From Rhodocyclales bacterium (GTDB lineage: Bacteria; Pseudomonadota; Gammaproteobacteria; Burkholderiales; Rhodocyclaceae): a stretch of 64,000 nt of DNA. The notes beneath the pieces were generated by a model. That model searched no databases. It saw only the letters and a program-made list of their open reading frames with translations, and was not told the origin of the DNA. The DNA is taken from NCBI GenBank assembly GCA_026399435.1, contig JAPLQX010000044.1, positions 38,440 to 102,439 on the forward strand, in the 5' to 3' direction. The position numbers and the translations under genes were made by a program. Positions 41,785-51,778 of this stretch are shown piece by piece. Within the stretch, counting starts at the first letter, position 1. The number at the start of each line of letters is the position of its first letter.

Positions 41785-42591
41785 TCAATAGCGCTTCTTG
41801 TTGTTCTCGATCAGCGCGTAGGCCGAGTGGTTGTGGATGGACTCGAAGTTTTCGCTTTCCACCACATAGGCATCGATGCGCGGGTCCGCGTTCAAGGCGC
41901 CGGCAACGTCGCGTACCAGGTCTTCGACGAACTTCGGATTGTCGTAGGCCCGTTCGGTAACGTATTTCTCGTCGGGGCGCTTCAACAGCCCATAGAGTTC
42001 GCACGAGGCCTGGGTTTCCGCCATGCGGACGATATCCTCGATCCATACCAACTGGTTCGTGGTCGCGGAGATCGTCACATGCGAGCGCTGGTTGTGTGCG
42101 CCGCGATCCGATATCTTCTTCGAGCAGGGACAGAGGCTGGTCACCGGGACCACGACTTTTATGGTTTGCCGGTAGCGGCCACCTTCGATGATTTCGCCGA
42201 TGAAGGTGACCTCGTAGTCCATCAGGCTCTTGACGCCGGAGACCGGTGCGACCTTGTTGATGAAATACGGAAAGCTCATTTCGAGGTGGCCGGTTTCGGC
42301 CTCGAGGCGCTTCACCATTTCGCGCAACATGGCCTCGAAGCTCTCGACCGAGATCTCCTCCTCATGCACATTGAGGATCTCGACGAATCGGGACATGTGG
42401 GTGCCCTTGAAATTGTGGGGCAGTCCGACATACATGTTGAACGTCGCAACGGTGTGGCGCACGCCTCCGGTCTTGTCCAGCACCTTGAACGGGTGCCGGA
42501 TGTCCTTGATGCCGACCTTGTTGATCGGCAACTGCCGCGAATCCGCGGTGCTCTGAACGTCTGCAATGACTGATTTTTGGGGTGGAGCCAT
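41785..42591 (-). CDS. folE2: FolE2, GTP cyclohydrolase IB
   Basis: Converts GTP to dihydroneopterin triphosphate for folate and, in some bacteria, queuosine synthesis. The 268-residue protein has the type IB features: [12 protein letters not shown] near residue 32, the metal Cys in [21 protein letters not shown], and the final [11 protein letters not shown]. The start is ATG 42591 ([12 protein letters not shown] follows). This enzyme can work with metals other than zinc. It lies 79 bases after dxs in the same direction. queA and tgt in this window would use the same pathway product. Confidence 0.95.
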   Translation of the reverse strand: MAPPQKSVIADVQSTADSRQLPINKVGIKDIRHPFKVLDKTGGVRHTVATFNMYVGLPHNFKGTHMSRFVEILNVHEEEISVESFEAMLREMVKRLEAETGHLEMSFPYFINKVAPVSGVKSLMDYEVTFIGEIIEGGRYRQTIKVVVPVTSLCPCSKKISDRGAHNQRSHVTISATTNQLVWIEDIVRMAETQASCELYGLLKRPDEKYVTERAYDNPKFVEDLVRDVAGALNADPRIDAYVVESENFESIHNHSAYALIENNKKRY

Positions 42592-42670
42592 GGGATCCCT
42601 GCAATTCATGTCGCTTCTCGGTTATGGGTTAAGTCCAGCGACGAACTATACCATTATCCGACAGATTTAC

Positions 42671-44533
42671 TCAACTATTACTTTCCGCAGCAAGTCGCGC
42701 TGCCACACTGCGTACGATGCCGACGTCGTCCAGCCCGACTTCCGCGAGCAGCAATGCCGTGTCACCATGGTCGATGAACCTGTCCGGCAGGCCGAGACGC
42801 AACAGCGGGGTACGCAAACCGGATGATTCGAGGACCCGTGCAACCTCGGCGCCGGCGCCGCCGATCAGGGCGTTTTCCTCGATGCTCACCAGCAGGTCAT
42901 GGTCCGCCGCGAGTTGAAGGACGAGTTCAGCGTCCAGCGGCTTGACGAAGCGCATATTCGCAACAGTGGCGTCGAGGGTTTCGCCCGCCTTCAGCGCGGG
43001 CGTCAGCATGGAACCAAAGGCCAGCAGCGCCACCTGCTTGCCCTTCCGCCGCAATTCGCCTTTGCCCAGCGGCAGGGTTTCCAGCCCGGGCTCGATGGCT
43101 GCGCCGGGCCCGCTGCCGCGGGGGTAACGCACCGCGCTCGGGCCGTTTACCTGGAAGGCCGTCGAGAGCATCTTGCGGCATTCGTTCTCGTCGCTCGGCG
43201 TCATCACGACCATGTTGGGAATGCAGGTCAGGTAGGAAAGATCGAATGCGCCGTTGTGCGTTGCGCCGTCGGCACCGACCAGTCCTCCCCGGTCGATGGC
43301 GAACACTACAGGCAGATTCTGCAGGGCGATGTCGTGAATCAGCTGGTCATAGGCGCGCTGGAGGAAGGTCGAGTAGATGGCGACTACGGGCTTCATTCCT
43401 TCGCAGGACAGCCCGCCGGCAAAGGTGACCGCGTGCTGTTCGGCAATGCCGACGTCGAAGTAGCGCTGTGGAAATTCCTGCGCGAAGCGAACCATCCCCG
43501 AGCCCTCGCGCATGGCCGGCGTGATGCCTATCAGGCGGGGGTCGGCTTGAGCCTGATCGCAGAGCCAGTCGCCGAATACCTGGGTGTAGGTGAGCCGACC
43601 GGGTCCCTTGGCAGGCTCGATGCCGCTGACGGCGTCGAACTTGCTGACGCCGTGGTAGAGGATCGGGTCCGCTTCGGCGAGCTTGTAGCCCTGGCCCTTT
43701 CGGGTAATGACATGGAGGAATTGCGGACCCTTCAGCTTGCGCAGATTCTGCAGTGTCGGAATCAGGGCATCGAGGTCATGGCCATCGATGGGGCCGAGGT
43801 AGTTGAAGCCGAGTTCTTCGAACAGGGTGCCCGGCGATATCATGCCCTTGACATGTTCCTCGACGCGATTGGCGAACTCGAGCACATTGGGCATCGAGGC
43901 CAGCACCTTCTCGCCCGCGCGCCGCGCGGCGTTGAAGGTGCCACCCGACAGCAAGCGCGCCAGATACTTGTTGAGCGCGCCGACCGGCGGCGAGATGGAC
44001 ATGTCGTTGTCGTTGAGGATGACGAGCAGGTTGGCATCGATCACGCCGGCATTGTTGAGGGCCTCGAAGGCCTGGCCGGCGGACATGGCGCCGTCGCCGA
44101 TGATGGCCGCGACTCGCCGTTCCTCGCCTCTGTTGCGCGCGGCCACCGCCATGCCCAGCGCGGCGGAGATCGAGGTTGATGAATGCCCGACGCCGAAGGT
44201 GTCGTATTCGCTCTCGACCCGGCGCGGGAAGCCCGATACCCCGCCCTTCATGCGCAGACGCTCCATGCCGGCCCGTCGGCCGGTCAGCGCCTTGTGTGGA
44301 TAGGTTTGATGGCCCACGTCCCACACCAGGCGATCTTCCGGGGTGTCGAACACATAATGCAGCGCGACCGTCAGCTCGACGGTGCCGAGGTTGGAGGACA
44401 GATGCCCACCGGTCTTCGATACCGACTCGAGCAGGAACGCACGCAGTTCGTCGGCCACCTGGGGCAGCTGTTCGCGCTCCAGTGCGCGCAGATCAGCCGG
44501 GGAATGAATGCTGTCGAGCAGGAGATGGGTCAT
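42671..44533 (-). CDS. dxs: Dxs, 1-deoxy-D-xylulose-5-phosphate synthase
   Basis: TPP enzyme joining pyruvate and glyceraldehyde 3-phosphate, first step of the MEP isoprenoid pathway. The 620 residues contain [17 protein letters not shown], the cofactor motif [18 protein letters not shown] to [16 protein letters not shown], and the transketolase-like [20 protein letters not shown] in parts. The ATG overlaps the ispA stop (ATGA), so the prenyl precursor genes are coupled. Confidence 0.97.
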   Translation of the reverse strand: MTHLLLDSIHSPADLRALEREQLPQVADELRAFLLESVSKTGGHLSSNLGTVELTVALHYVFDTPEDRLVWDVGHQTYPHKALTGRRAGMERLRMKGGVSGFPRRVESEYDTFGVGHSSTSISAALGMAVAARNRGEERRVAAIIGDGAMSAGQAFEALNNAGVIDANLLVILNDNDMSISPPVGALNKYLARLLSGGTFNAARRAGEKVLASMPNVLEFANRVEEHVKGMISPGTLFEELGFNYLGPIDGHDLDALIPTLQNLRKLKGPQFLHVITRKGQGYKLAEADPILYHGVSKFDAVSGIEPAKGPGRLTYTQVFGDWLCDQAQADPRLIGITPAMREGSGMVRFAQEFPQRYFDVGIAEQHAVTFAGGLSCEGMKPVVAIYSTFLQRAYDQLIHDIALQNLPVVFAIDRGGLVGADGATHNGAFDLSYLTCIPNMVVMTPSDENECRKMLSTAFQVNGPSAVRYPRGSGPGAAIEPGLETLPLGKGELRRKGKQVALLAFGSMLTPALKAGETLDATVANMRFVKPLDAELVLQLAADHDLLVSIEENALIGGAGAEVARVLESSGLRTPLLRLGLPDRFIDHGDTALLLAEVGLDDVGIVRSVAARLAAESNS

Positions 44534-45417
44534 CAGAAGGTCCGCTCGACGATGAAGTCGGCAAGTTCGTGAAGGCGAACGGCGGATTCGCCGAACGGCG
44601 CCAGTACCTCGTGCGCGTCCTGTCTCAGTTTGCTTGCCATATTTTTCGCTTCGCTCACGCCGAGGATGTTGACATAGGTTGGCTTGTTCTGTGCGGCGTC
44701 CTTGCCGGCCGTCTTGCCCAGCGTTGCGGTGCTCGCTTCTGCATCGAGGATATCGTCAACCACCTGGAACAGCAGCCCGATGCGGTTGGCGAAGCGCCCG
44801 AGGCGCTCCAGGGCATCGGGCTGGGCTTCGCCGCAATGCGCGCCGAGCAGCACCGCGGCGCGGATCAGCGCACCGGTCTTGTGGATATGCATGAATTCCA
44901 GCTCGCTGATGGCCAGCTGCTGGCCGACCGCCGCGAGGTCGATGGCCTGGCCGCCCGCCATGCCGCGCGACCCTGAGGCGACCGCCAGCAGATGCAGCAT
45001 ATCGAGTTGCCTGGTCGCTGCAATACCCTCAAGGCGGTTCGACAGCGTCTGAAAGGCCTGGGTTTGCAGGGCATCGCCGACCAGTAGTGCGGTCGCTTCG
45101 TCGAACTGGACGTGGCAGGTCGGCTTGCCGCGGCGCAGGACGTCGTCGTCCATGCAGGGCAGGTCGTCATGCACCAGCGAATAGGCGTGGATCAGCTCGA
45201 CGGCAATCGCAGCGGCGTCCAGTACCCGACTGTCGGCACCGAAGATCGAGCCGGCGGCATGGCACAGCAGGGGACGCACGCGCTTGCCGCCGCCCAGCAC
45301 GGCGTAGCGCATCGCCTCGTGCAGGCGCGCCGGGGCGAGTCCGGGCGCGGGCAGGGCAGCTTCAAGGGCCGATTCGGTGCGTTGCTGGATGCCGGACATC
45401 CAGGTCGGAAAATTCAT
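44533..45417 (-). CDS. ispA: IspA, farnesyl diphosphate synthase
   Basis: Head-to-tail prenyltransferase of 294 residues. The first Asp-rich motif is [17 protein letters not shown] (about 84-100) and the second is DDILD (about 223-227). [15 protein letters not shown] marks the diphosphate-binding Lys-Arg. The short chain-length pattern before the first motif fits a C15 product. It lies between xseB (7 bases upstream) and dxs (overlap), the standard xseB-ispA-dxs order. Confidence 0.95.
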   Translation of the reverse strand: MNFPTWMSGIQQRTESALEAALPAPGLAPARLHEAMRYAVLGGGKRVRPLLCHAAGSIFGADSRVLDAAAIAVELIHAYSLVHDDLPCMDDDVLRRGKPTCHVQFDEATALLVGDALQTQAFQTLSNRLEGIAATRQLDMLHLLAVASGSRGMAGGQAIDLAAVGQQLAISELEFMHIHKTGALIRAAVLLGAHCGEAQPDALERLGRFANRIGLLFQVVDDILDAEASTATLGKTAGKDAAQNKPTYVNILGVSEAKNMASKLRQDAHEVLAPFGESAVRLHELADFIVERTF

Positions 45418-45424
45418 GAGTGTT

Positions 45425-45727
45425 TCAGCCTTCCTGTTCGGCGCCGCCGGCTGAATCCCCCGCGGGGACTTCCGTCCGGGCGTCGAAGTCGCGCAACCCG
45501 TTGGCGTCGAGGATGCGTATCTGTTGTTCCGCCGCGGTCAGGGTTTCCTGACACTGGCGCAACAGTGCCATGCCGCGTTGGTAGGCGTCCAGCGCGTCCT
45601 GCAGCGGCATCTGACCGGCCTCCATCGCGGCAACGATGCTTTCCAGCTCGTTGAGGGCGTTTTCGAACGACGGGGCTGTTGCCGTTGCTGAATCGGTGTC
45701 GGGAGCAGTGATCGGGATAGTGGCCAT
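45425..45727 (-). CDS. xseB: XseB, exodeoxyribonuclease VII small subunit
   Basis: Small helical subunit of ExoVII, which degrades single-stranded DNA with XseA. The 100-residue protein has the family core FENALNELESIVAAMEAGQMPLQDALDAYQRG in parts (residues 21-52) and RQCQETLTAAEQQI. An acidic tail follows. It is the first gene of the xseB-ispA-dxs-folE2 run. xseA is not in the window. Confidence 0.93.
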   Translation of the reverse strand: MATIPITAPDTDSATATAPSFENALNELESIVAAMEAGQMPLQDALDAYQRGMALLRQCQETLTAAEQQIRILDANGLRDFDARTEVPAGDSAGGAEQEG

Positions 45728-45861
45728 GAGTGAAGCCTTGGCCGAAAGCGGTGACCAGCGGCAAGGGAAAACCGAAAAGATAGCCTAAGGTGCGCCCTCT
45801 GGTCAAATTGGCTACAATTGCGCGGCTGGTTTTGACCGGCAGTTTGTCTCTCCTGACGGTA

Positions 45862-45916
45862 CTTTAGTTTCGGCGTAACGTCCGCTAGCGCGGACAACAG
45901 CCTGCTCTGAAACTTG
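45862..45916 (-). repeat. Intergenic hairpin repeat, copy E
   Basis: On the minus strand: GTTTCAG, AGCAGGCT, stem GTCCGC/GCGGAC with GCTA loop, then GTTACGCCGAAACTAAAG. It lies between divergent xseB and the Rieske gene. Its stem sequence differs fully from copies A-C yet pairs perfectly. Confidence 0.75.
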
Positions 45917-45968
45917 GTTTTCCGTCCGTTTCCGGTTTCCGGGTAAACCCTCTTGGAGGTTGGGAATC

Positions 45969-47069
45969 ATGTCCGATGTCGGCTCGCGAGCGCTCCTCAA
46001 ACCGGGAGCTTCGCAGTTTCCGGTTGCGTGGTATTTCGATGAAAAGCTCTTCGAGCTGGAGAAAAAGCTGATCTTCGATGCCGGCCCGGGCTACGTCGGC
46101 CATGAGTTGATGGTTCCCGAGGTGCACGACTACCGTTCGCAGGAGTGGCATGACCACGCGCGCATGGTCGTCCATCAGCCGGATGGGTTCTACGAGATGT
46201 CCAACGTTTGCCGTCACCGGCAGGCAATCATGCTGCAAGGTTCAGGCAACGCGAAGAACATCGTCTGTCCGATCCACCGCTGGACCTACGACGCGGGCGG
46301 CGAACTGATCGGCGCGCCGCATTTCCCGGCCAATCCCTGTCTCAATCTGGCCAAGCAGAAACTCGAGAACTGGCAGGGCCTGCTGTTCAAGGGGCCGCGC
46401 TCGGCCAATGCCGATTTGGCCGGGATGAAGGTCGCGAGCGAACTCGATTTTTCCGGCTACAAGCTGCATCACGTCGAGCTGCATCAGTGCAACTACAACT
46501 GGAAGACCTTCATCGAGGTGTATCTCGAGGACTATCACGTCGCGCCTTATCATCCGGGACTCGGTGGCTTCGTCACCTGCGATGATCTGGCCTGGCAGTT
46601 CGGCGACTGGTATTCGGTGCAGCGCGTCGGCCTCACCTCGCTGGCGAAGCCGGGCTCGGCGACCTATCAGCGCTGGCACAAGGCCGTGCTCGATTATTAC
46701 AACGGCGAGCTGCCGAAGCACGGCGCGATCTGGCTCACCTATTTCCCCAACATCATGGTCGAGTGGTATCCCCATGTGCTGGTGGTGTCGACGCTGGTGC
46801 CGCAGGACGTGGACAAGACCCTGAATGTGGTCGAGTTCTATTATCCCGAGGACATCGCCCTGTTCGAGCCGGATTTCATCAAGGCCGAGCAGGCCGCCTA
46901 CATGGAGACGGCGATCGAGGATGACGACATCGGCGAGCGCATGGATCGAGGCCGTCGCGCGCTGATGAAACAGGGGCGCAGCGAAGTCGGCCCCTATCAG
47001 TCGCCCATGGAAGACGGCATGCAGCACTTCCATGAGTTTTACCGGCGCGTGATGGCCGAACACATCTGA
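45969..47069 (+). CDS. Rieske non-haem iron oxygenase, alpha-subunit type
   Basis: Predicted ring-hydroxylating or choline-monooxygenase-like enzyme of 366 residues. The Rieske [2Fe-2S] site is CRHRQAIML (about 79-87) and CPIHRWTYDAGG. The mononuclear iron ligands lie in LEDYHVAPYHPGL, with a later acidic ligand expected. The start is ATG 45969, with GGAGG nine bases upstream. No ferredoxin or reductase gene is adjacent. A homologue beside xseB-ispA-dxs is common in betaproteobacteria, so its substrate may be a housekeeping metabolite, not an aromatic pollutant; this is inference. Confidence 0.88.
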   Translation: MSDVGSRALLKPGASQFPVAWYFDEKLFELEKKLIFDAGPGYVGHELMVPEVHDYRSQEWHDHARMVVHQPDGFYEMSNVCRHRQAIMLQGSGNAKNIVCPIHRWTYDAGGELIGAPHFPANPCLNLAKQKLENWQGLLFKGPRSANADLAGMKVASELDFSGYKLHHVELHQCNYNWKTFIEVYLEDYHVAPYHPGLGGFVTCDDLAWQFGDWYSVQRVGLTSLAKPGSATYQRWHKAVLDYYNGELPKHGAIWLTYFPNIMVEWYPHVLVVSTLVPQDVDKTLNVVEFYYPEDIALFEPDFIKAEQAAYMETAIEDDDIGERMDRGRRALMKQGRSEVGPYQSPMEDGMQHFHEFYRRVMAEHI

Positions 47070-47214
47070 GAGCTTGTGAATAAATCTACTGCGCGTGCCG
47101 GATCGGGGTTTGGGCGGTGCTCGCTATCCTCATGTACAAACTCGTACATTCCGGTAGCTGCGCTCCGGCCGCACCCCGCTGCGGCCCGCTCGCTACGATT
47201 TCTTCACAAGCTCT
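47069..47214. mobile_element. MITE-like palindromic element with 12-base terminal inverted repeats
   Basis: AGAGCTTGTGAA at 47069-47080 is repeated inverted as TTCACAAGCTCT at 47203-47214. Inside are ATGTAC/GTACAT arms (about 47133-47150) and a GC-rich palindromic part. No ORF. The left end begins in the last base of the Rieske gene stop codon. Length 146 bp. Confidence 0.65.
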
Positions 47215-47236
47215 GAGCTCCGCATATTTACACCGG

Positions 47237-47265
47237 CGCCGGCCCCTGGCCGGCGTCTGCTTTTT
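47237..47265 (+). terminator. Rho-independent terminator after the Rieske gene
   Basis: CGCCGGCC, loop CCT, GGCCGGCG, then TCTGC and TTTTT. It lies downstream of the MITE-like element and 19 bases before the EamA gene start. Confidence 0.75.
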
Positions 47266-47283
47266 CAGGAACTGAATCGCTCC

Positions 47284-48147
47284 ATGCAGTCACTCTGGAT
47301 GATCGCGGCAAGCCTGCTGTTTGCCAGCATGGGCGTCTGCGTGAAGCTTGGCTCGATGCAGTTTTCGGCCGCGGAACTGGTGTTCTGGCGGGGATTCATC
47401 GCCACGCTGATCATCGGCGCCTACGTGCTGGCGCGCCGGCTGCCGTTGACGACGCCGCATCTGCGGACCCACGTCGCACGCGGTCTGGCGGGTTTCGTCT
47501 CGCTGGTGATGTACTTCTATGCCATCAGCCTGATTCCGCTGGCGGCCGCGGTGACCCTGAACTACACGTCGCCGCTGTTTCTGGCCCTGCTGCTGGTGCT
47601 ATGGCTGAAGGAACCCGTTCGCCATGGATTCCATGCGGCGCTGACCGCGGGATTCGTCGGCGTGATATTCCTGCTGCAGCCGACGCTCGGCAGCGACCAG
47701 TGGCTGGGAGCGGTGTTCGGTCTGGGTTCGGGAATGATCGCCAGCATCGCCTACCTGAACGTGCGACGTCTGGGCGAACTGGGAGAACCGGAATGGCGCA
47801 CGGTATTCTATTTTTCGGCCCTCTCGGCGCTGGGCGGTTTGCCCTGGCTGCTGACGGCCAGTCCCTTCCATGCCATCGATTTGCGTGGCTGGCTGCTGCT
47901 GCTGGGCGTCGGCGGCTTCGGTGCGCTGGCACAGCTTTGCATGACGGCAGCCTACAAGCGCGGCAAGACGCTGGTCTCGGCCAGCCTCGCTTATAGCACC
48001 GTTATTTTTTCCAGCGCGTTCGGCATGCTGCTGTGGGGCGAGACCCTGCCGTGGACCGGTTGGGCGGGTGTGGTGCTGATCGTCGTCAGCGGACTGCTGG
48101 CGACCGTGCTGTCGCGCCGCACGGATATCGCAGCAGTCGCCGACTGA
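47284..48147 (+). CDS. EamA/DMT-family transporter
   Basis: Drug/metabolite-type inner-membrane transporter of 287 residues with ten predicted helices in two EamA repeats. The first repeat opens LWMIAASLLFASMGVCVKLG and contains FWRGFIATLII; the second contains LGSGMIASIAYLNVRRLG and ends with GMLLWGETLPWTGWAGVVLI. The substrate cannot be told from sequence; relatives export amino acids or metabolites. It stands alone on the plus strand facing the TPP enzyme gene. Confidence 0.88.
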   Translation: MQSLWMIAASLLFASMGVCVKLGSMQFSAAELVFWRGFIATLIIGAYVLARRLPLTTPHLRTHVARGLAGFVSLVMYFYAISLIPLAAAVTLNYTSPLFLALLLVLWLKEPVRHGFHAALTAGFVGVIFLLQPTLGSDQWLGAVFGLGSGMIASIAYLNVRRLGELGEPEWRTVFYFSALSALGGLPWLLTASPFHAIDLRGWLLLLGVGGFGALAQLCMTAAYKRGKTLVSASLAYSTVIFSSAFGMLLWGETLPWTGWAGVVLIVVSGLLATVLSRRTDIAAVAD

Positions 48148-48157
48148 AAGGCCGGCG

Positions 48158-49891
48158 TCAGCCGGTAATTTTCCGCTTGATCGCGCGGGTCACCATGCGC
48201 AGGCGCTGGGCGAGCGGCAGGCGCTTGAAGTTGGTCTTCACGGCGCCCTGCGTGAAGGCCGTACGCTTCGAGTAGTCCATGATCAGGTCGACGATCACCG
48301 GCCGGCCGGCGGCGGCCAGTTCGCGGGCTCGTGCGATGGCCGCGGCTACCTCGTTATTTGACGGAACCGGGATGTACTCGGCGCCGGTGGCGGTGGCGAC
48401 GCCACTGAAGTCGATGGCGCCCAGCGCAGTGCAGGGTTTGCGATTGAACGGGATTTCCTGTGCCTGGGCGATCTGCGAAAGTTCACCGTCATGGAACACG
48501 TAGAACACCAGGCCGAGACCCAGTCGCGTGGCGGAGACGATCTCCATGCAGGTCATGGTGAAGGCTCCGTCACCGACGATGGCGAATACTTCCCGGTCGG
48601 AGTTGGCCAGCCGGGCGCCGATGGCAGCAGGCACCGCGTAGCCCATGCTGTTGAAATCGGTGGGGACAATCAGCGCCTTGGACTGCCGCACCGGAAACAA
48701 CTCTGCCGTCAGGTAGGTGTGATTGCCGTCGTCGACCACGGCGATGGCATCGTCGGGCACCGCCGCGCGCAGCGCATTGAAAAACACGGCGGGGTTCACC
48801 TTGCCGCCGCTGTCGTGCTTCAGCCACTCGTCATTGTAGGCAGCCTTGTCGCGGGCGATGCGCTGTTGCAGTTCCGCATTCGCCGGGCGCGGCGTGCCGA
48901 GGCCTTGCAGTTCCTTCAGCAGCAGGCCGAGCACCACGGTAGCGTCGCCTTCGAGCGCCACCGCGGCAGGATAGTTGGCATTGAACACGGCCGGATTGAT
49001 GTCGGCGTGAATCAGGTTCGGCGGCACCGTGACGCCAAAGCTGCCCGTGGCGATCTCGGCAAAGCGGGTGCCGACCGCCAGCAGGCAGTCGCAGTCGGCA
49101 AAGGCGTTGCGCGCCGCGGGTACGGCAGCGGCGCCGAAGCTGAAGCCCGTATGCAGCGGATGCGCGGCGGAGAATACCGACAGGCCTTGCAGGGTGGTCG
49201 CCACCGGCGCCTGCAGGAACTCTGCAATGGCACGGGTTTCTGCAAAAGCGTCGCGGGTACCCCAGCCGAGAAACAGGGCGGGATGTTTTGCGGCAAGGAG
49301 CATTTCCGCCGCGCGCCGGATCTCGGCGGCAGCAGCCCGTTGCGGCTTGGCGATGACCGGTAGAGTGGGCATCTCGCCCGCCTCGCCGGGAAACATCTGA
49401 ATGTTGACCGGAATCTCGACGAAGACCGGACCCGGCTCACCGGAGTGGGCAATCTCCCAGGCCTTGAACAGGGTGGAAACGATGTCCTCATGGCGGTTAA
49501 CGAGAAAGGTCGCCTTGGTCAGGGGCTTGAGGAAAGCGTGCTGATCAAGCTGATGAAGCTGGTAGCGCTTGTCCAGATCCGTGCGAATTCCGCCGCAGAT
49601 CACCAGCATCGGTACGCCGTCGAGAAAGGCCTCGCCGATGCCGCTGGCGGCGTGGGTGGCGCCGGCGGCGGGGACGATCACCAGCGTACCGGTCAGGTTC
49701 GAGGTGCGGCTGACGCCGTCGGCCATGAAGGATGCGCCGCCTTCGTGGGTCACCAGCACCGGCGTGATCTGCTCCGAACTGTTGAGTTCGTCGTACAGCT
49801 CCGTGTTGTGCACTCCGGGAATGCCGAAGGTGTATTTGATGCCCAGGGCTTCGAGGGCTCGTACCGCAATCCATGCGCCGGTTCGTTTCAT
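48158..49891 (-). CDS. Thiamine pyrophosphate-dependent enzyme, acetolactate-synthase-like
   Basis: A 577-residue three-domain TPP enzyme. The N-terminal PYR domain has FGIPGVHNTELYDEL and catalytic Glu in THEGGASFMADG. The PP domain motif runs GDGAFTMTCMEI to FHDGELSQI, where the second Asn of the common NN pair is Asp and the first is His. It is distinct from the anabolic IlvB in this window and has no small-subunit gene beside it, so it is unlikely to serve valine synthesis. Decarboxylase or carboligase activity on an unknown 2-oxo acid is likely. It runs with the flavin dehydrogenase gene (30-base gap). Confidence 0.85.
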   Translation of the reverse strand: MKRTGAWIAVRALEALGIKYTFGIPGVHNTELYDELNSSEQITPVLVTHEGGASFMADGVSRTSNLTGTLVIVPAAGATHAASGIGEAFLDGVPMLVICGGIRTDLDKRYQLHQLDQHAFLKPLTKATFLVNRHEDIVSTLFKAWEIAHSGEPGPVFVEIPVNIQMFPGEAGEMPTLPVIAKPQRAAAAEIRRAAEMLLAAKHPALFLGWGTRDAFAETRAIAEFLQAPVATTLQGLSVFSAAHPLHTGFSFGAAAVPAARNAFADCDCLLAVGTRFAEIATGSFGVTVPPNLIHADINPAVFNANYPAAVALEGDATVVLGLLLKELQGLGTPRPANAELQQRIARDKAAYNDEWLKHDSGGKVNPAVFFNALRAAVPDDAIAVVDDGNHTYLTAELFPVRQSKALIVPTDFNSMGYAVPAAIGARLANSDREVFAIVGDGAFTMTCMEIVSATRLGLGLVFYVFHDGELSQIAQAQEIPFNRKPCTALGAIDFSGVATATGAEYIPVPSNNEVAAAIARARELAAAGRPVIVDLIMDYSKRTAFTQGAVKTNFKRLPLAQRLRMVTRAIKRKITG

Positions 49892-49921
49892 GCAGGGTCC
49901 TTCAGGGTATGGGTTGGTTCT

Positions 49922-51526
49922 TCAGGTCGTCGCGGCAGCAGCCTGGCCGGCGATGCGGCCGGAAAGAATGCAGCCGCCGAGGAAACTGCCTTCCAGCGCG
50001 CGCAGGCCATGCATGCCGCCGCCGCCGAAGCCGGCCGCTTCGCCGGCGGCGAACAGCCCCGCTATCGGCTGGCCGGCGCTGTCAAGCACGCGGCTTTGCA
50101 GGTCGGTCTGGATGCCACCAAGGCTCTTGCGGCTGATGATGAACTCGCGCACGGCGATCAGCGGTCCGGCTTTCGGATCGAGTATCTTCTGGAACTTGCA
50201 GGTGCGGATGCGGTCGCCCTTCCAGTGCCGCACGTAGGCGATGCGCCGCAGCTGCTCGTCGTTGTGGAAGGTCTGGCCGCGGTCGATCTGGGCATCGTAG
50301 CGTTCAGTGGCGAGGCGCATGGCATCGAGGCTCACCGCATCGTCGCCCTGCAGTGCATTCATCTTGTCCACCAGTTCCGGCAGGTCGCGGCCGACGACGA
50401 AGTCCTCGCAGGTAGCGATCATCTCGTCGTAAAGCCACTTGTTGCCGAAGATCAGGTCGCGCAGGAAGGCGAACTTCTTCTTGTCGCGAATCGACGGATT
50501 GAATTCGGCGCCGGACACCGCGAGTTCGCGCAGCGCAATGCGCCGGTTCATCAGTTGCCAGGAATACTGCCGTTCCTGGGCACACACCTGGGCCACCAGA
50601 TCGCGCGTGTCGAAGCCGGTCACCAGCGGCATCGGGCCGATGCGCCGGCCGCGCCAGTCGAGCCACAGCGCCGAGCGCGGCGGCACCAGCGACAGGCCGT
50701 GGCCGGGTTTGCGCGGCCGCGGATGACGGACCCCGGCGGCATAGTTCCACATCGCATCGAGGTGGGTGAGTTGCCCACCGGTTGCCGCTACTGCGTCGTG
50801 CAGCCGGCCGTCGGCGTAGCGGTGCGAGCCGTTGAGGATCACCGGCGGCGGCGCGCCCCAGTCGCTGTGCCAGTGCTGGCGCACGCGTTCGATATTGCCG
50901 TTGAAACCTCCGGCCGCGACAATCACGCAGCCGGCATGCAGCTCGAAGGGCCGCTGATCTTCCTCGCCGATACCGCGGCAGCCGGTGACGGCGTCATTCG
51001 ACGTCAGCAGGCTTTCAACGCGCTGGCCGAAGCGGATCTCCAGGTTCTGCCGTCGCGGGTGCTGTTCCAGCGTGTCGATCAGGCGCAGCGCCAGTTCGCG
51101 TCCCGTGCCCCAAACAATGTGAAAGCGCGGCACGGAATTGCCCGGCGTGAACAAACCGCGCTCGACCCAGTGCGGCGCGGGAACGAAGCCCACCCCGCGC
51201 TGCCGCAGCCAGACGCCGACATCGTCATGGCAGCGCTGCACATAGGCCTCCGCCCAGGCGCAGGGCCAGCGGTCGTTCGGATCGAGTTCGCCGAAGGCGT
51301 GCCAGTCGGCCAGGGCCAGTTCAGGCGTGTCGCGGATGCCGGCGCGCCGTTGCTCCGGTGTGCCGACCAGGAAGATGCCGCCGAAGCTTTCCTTCGCCAG
51401 GCCGCCGAAGTTCTCGGGCGTGTCGCGCTCGAGCAGCAGCACCCGGCGTCCGGCGTCGAGAAGTTCCAGTGCTGCACAGATTCCGGCAATGCCGCCGCCA
51501 ATGACGATGACTTCGCTCACTGTCAC
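49922..51526 (-). CDS. FAD-binding dehydrogenase of the KstD/fumarate-reductase flavoprotein type
   Basis: Flavoprotein of 534 residues. The dinucleotide fold VIVIGGGIAGICAALELLDAG starts at about residue 6 (in parts), and the FAD ribose Glu is in LLLERD. The C-terminal FAD segment is GLFAAGEAAGFGGGGMHG then ALEGSFLGGCILSGRIAG. The capping domain holds NGSHRYADGRLHDAV. Members include 3-ketosteroid dehydrogenase-like and uncharacterised dehydrogenases; the full length resembles the latter group. Substrate unknown. It probably shares a transcript with the TPP enzyme. Confidence 0.85.
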   Translation of the reverse strand: MTVSEVIVIGGGIAGICAALELLDAGRRVLLLERDTPENFGGLAKESFGGIFLVGTPEQRRAGIRDTPELALADWHAFGELDPNDRWPCAWAEAYVQRCHDDVGVWLRQRGVGFVPAPHWVERGLFTPGNSVPRFHIVWGTGRELALRLIDTLEQHPRRQNLEIRFGQRVESLLTSNDAVTGCRGIGEEDQRPFELHAGCVIVAAGGFNGNIERVRQHWHSDWGAPPPVILNGSHRYADGRLHDAVAATGGQLTHLDAMWNYAAGVRHPRPRKPGHGLSLVPPRSALWLDWRGRRIGPMPLVTGFDTRDLVAQVCAQERQYSWQLMNRRIALRELAVSGAEFNPSIRDKKKFAFLRDLIFGNKWLYDEMIATCEDFVVGRDLPELVDKMNALQGDDAVSLDAMRLATERYDAQIDRGQTFHNDEQLRRIAYVRHWKGDRIRTCKFQKILDPKAGPLIAVREFIISRKSLGGIQTDLQSRVLDSAGQPIAGLFAAGEAAGFGGGGMHGLRALEGSFLGGCILSGRIAGQAAAATT

Positions 51527-51538
51527 GCTCCTCCATTG

Positions 51539-51602
51539 TTTTAGCTCCGGCCGCTTCGCTTAACGCCGATGCAGCCGGCGTTAGCCTCTGCTGAAACTTT
51601 GT
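51539..51602 (-). repeat. Intergenic hairpin repeat, copy C
   Basis: On the minus strand: GTTTCAG, AGAGGCT, stem AACGCCG/CGGCGTT, then GCGGCCGGAGCTAAAA. It lies between the divergent flavin dehydrogenase gene and the coiled-coil gene. Compared with copy A, one stem pair is changed on both sides (C-G for T-A). Confidence 0.75.
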
Positions 51603-51778
51603 TTTTGTCAGTTTAGCCTTAAATCAACCCGCTCCCAACGTGTTGATTGGCTGCTTCCCGGGGCTTGCGGTGCACAGTCGGCGCTGGCGATACGGTGACA
51701 TCGGGTCGGATTGCGGGCAGCGGGAAATGACAAATACCCGGGGAACCCGCTAAGCTGTTTTCTTCGGAAGGAGAAACG

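Noticed and set aside
49445..51544. Plus-strand open frame of 699 codons opposite the TPP enzyme and flavin dehydrogenase genes
   Set aside because: It spans two convincing minus-strand genes, has low-complexity His/Arg/Ala composition and no family features. High GC content opens long antisense frames.
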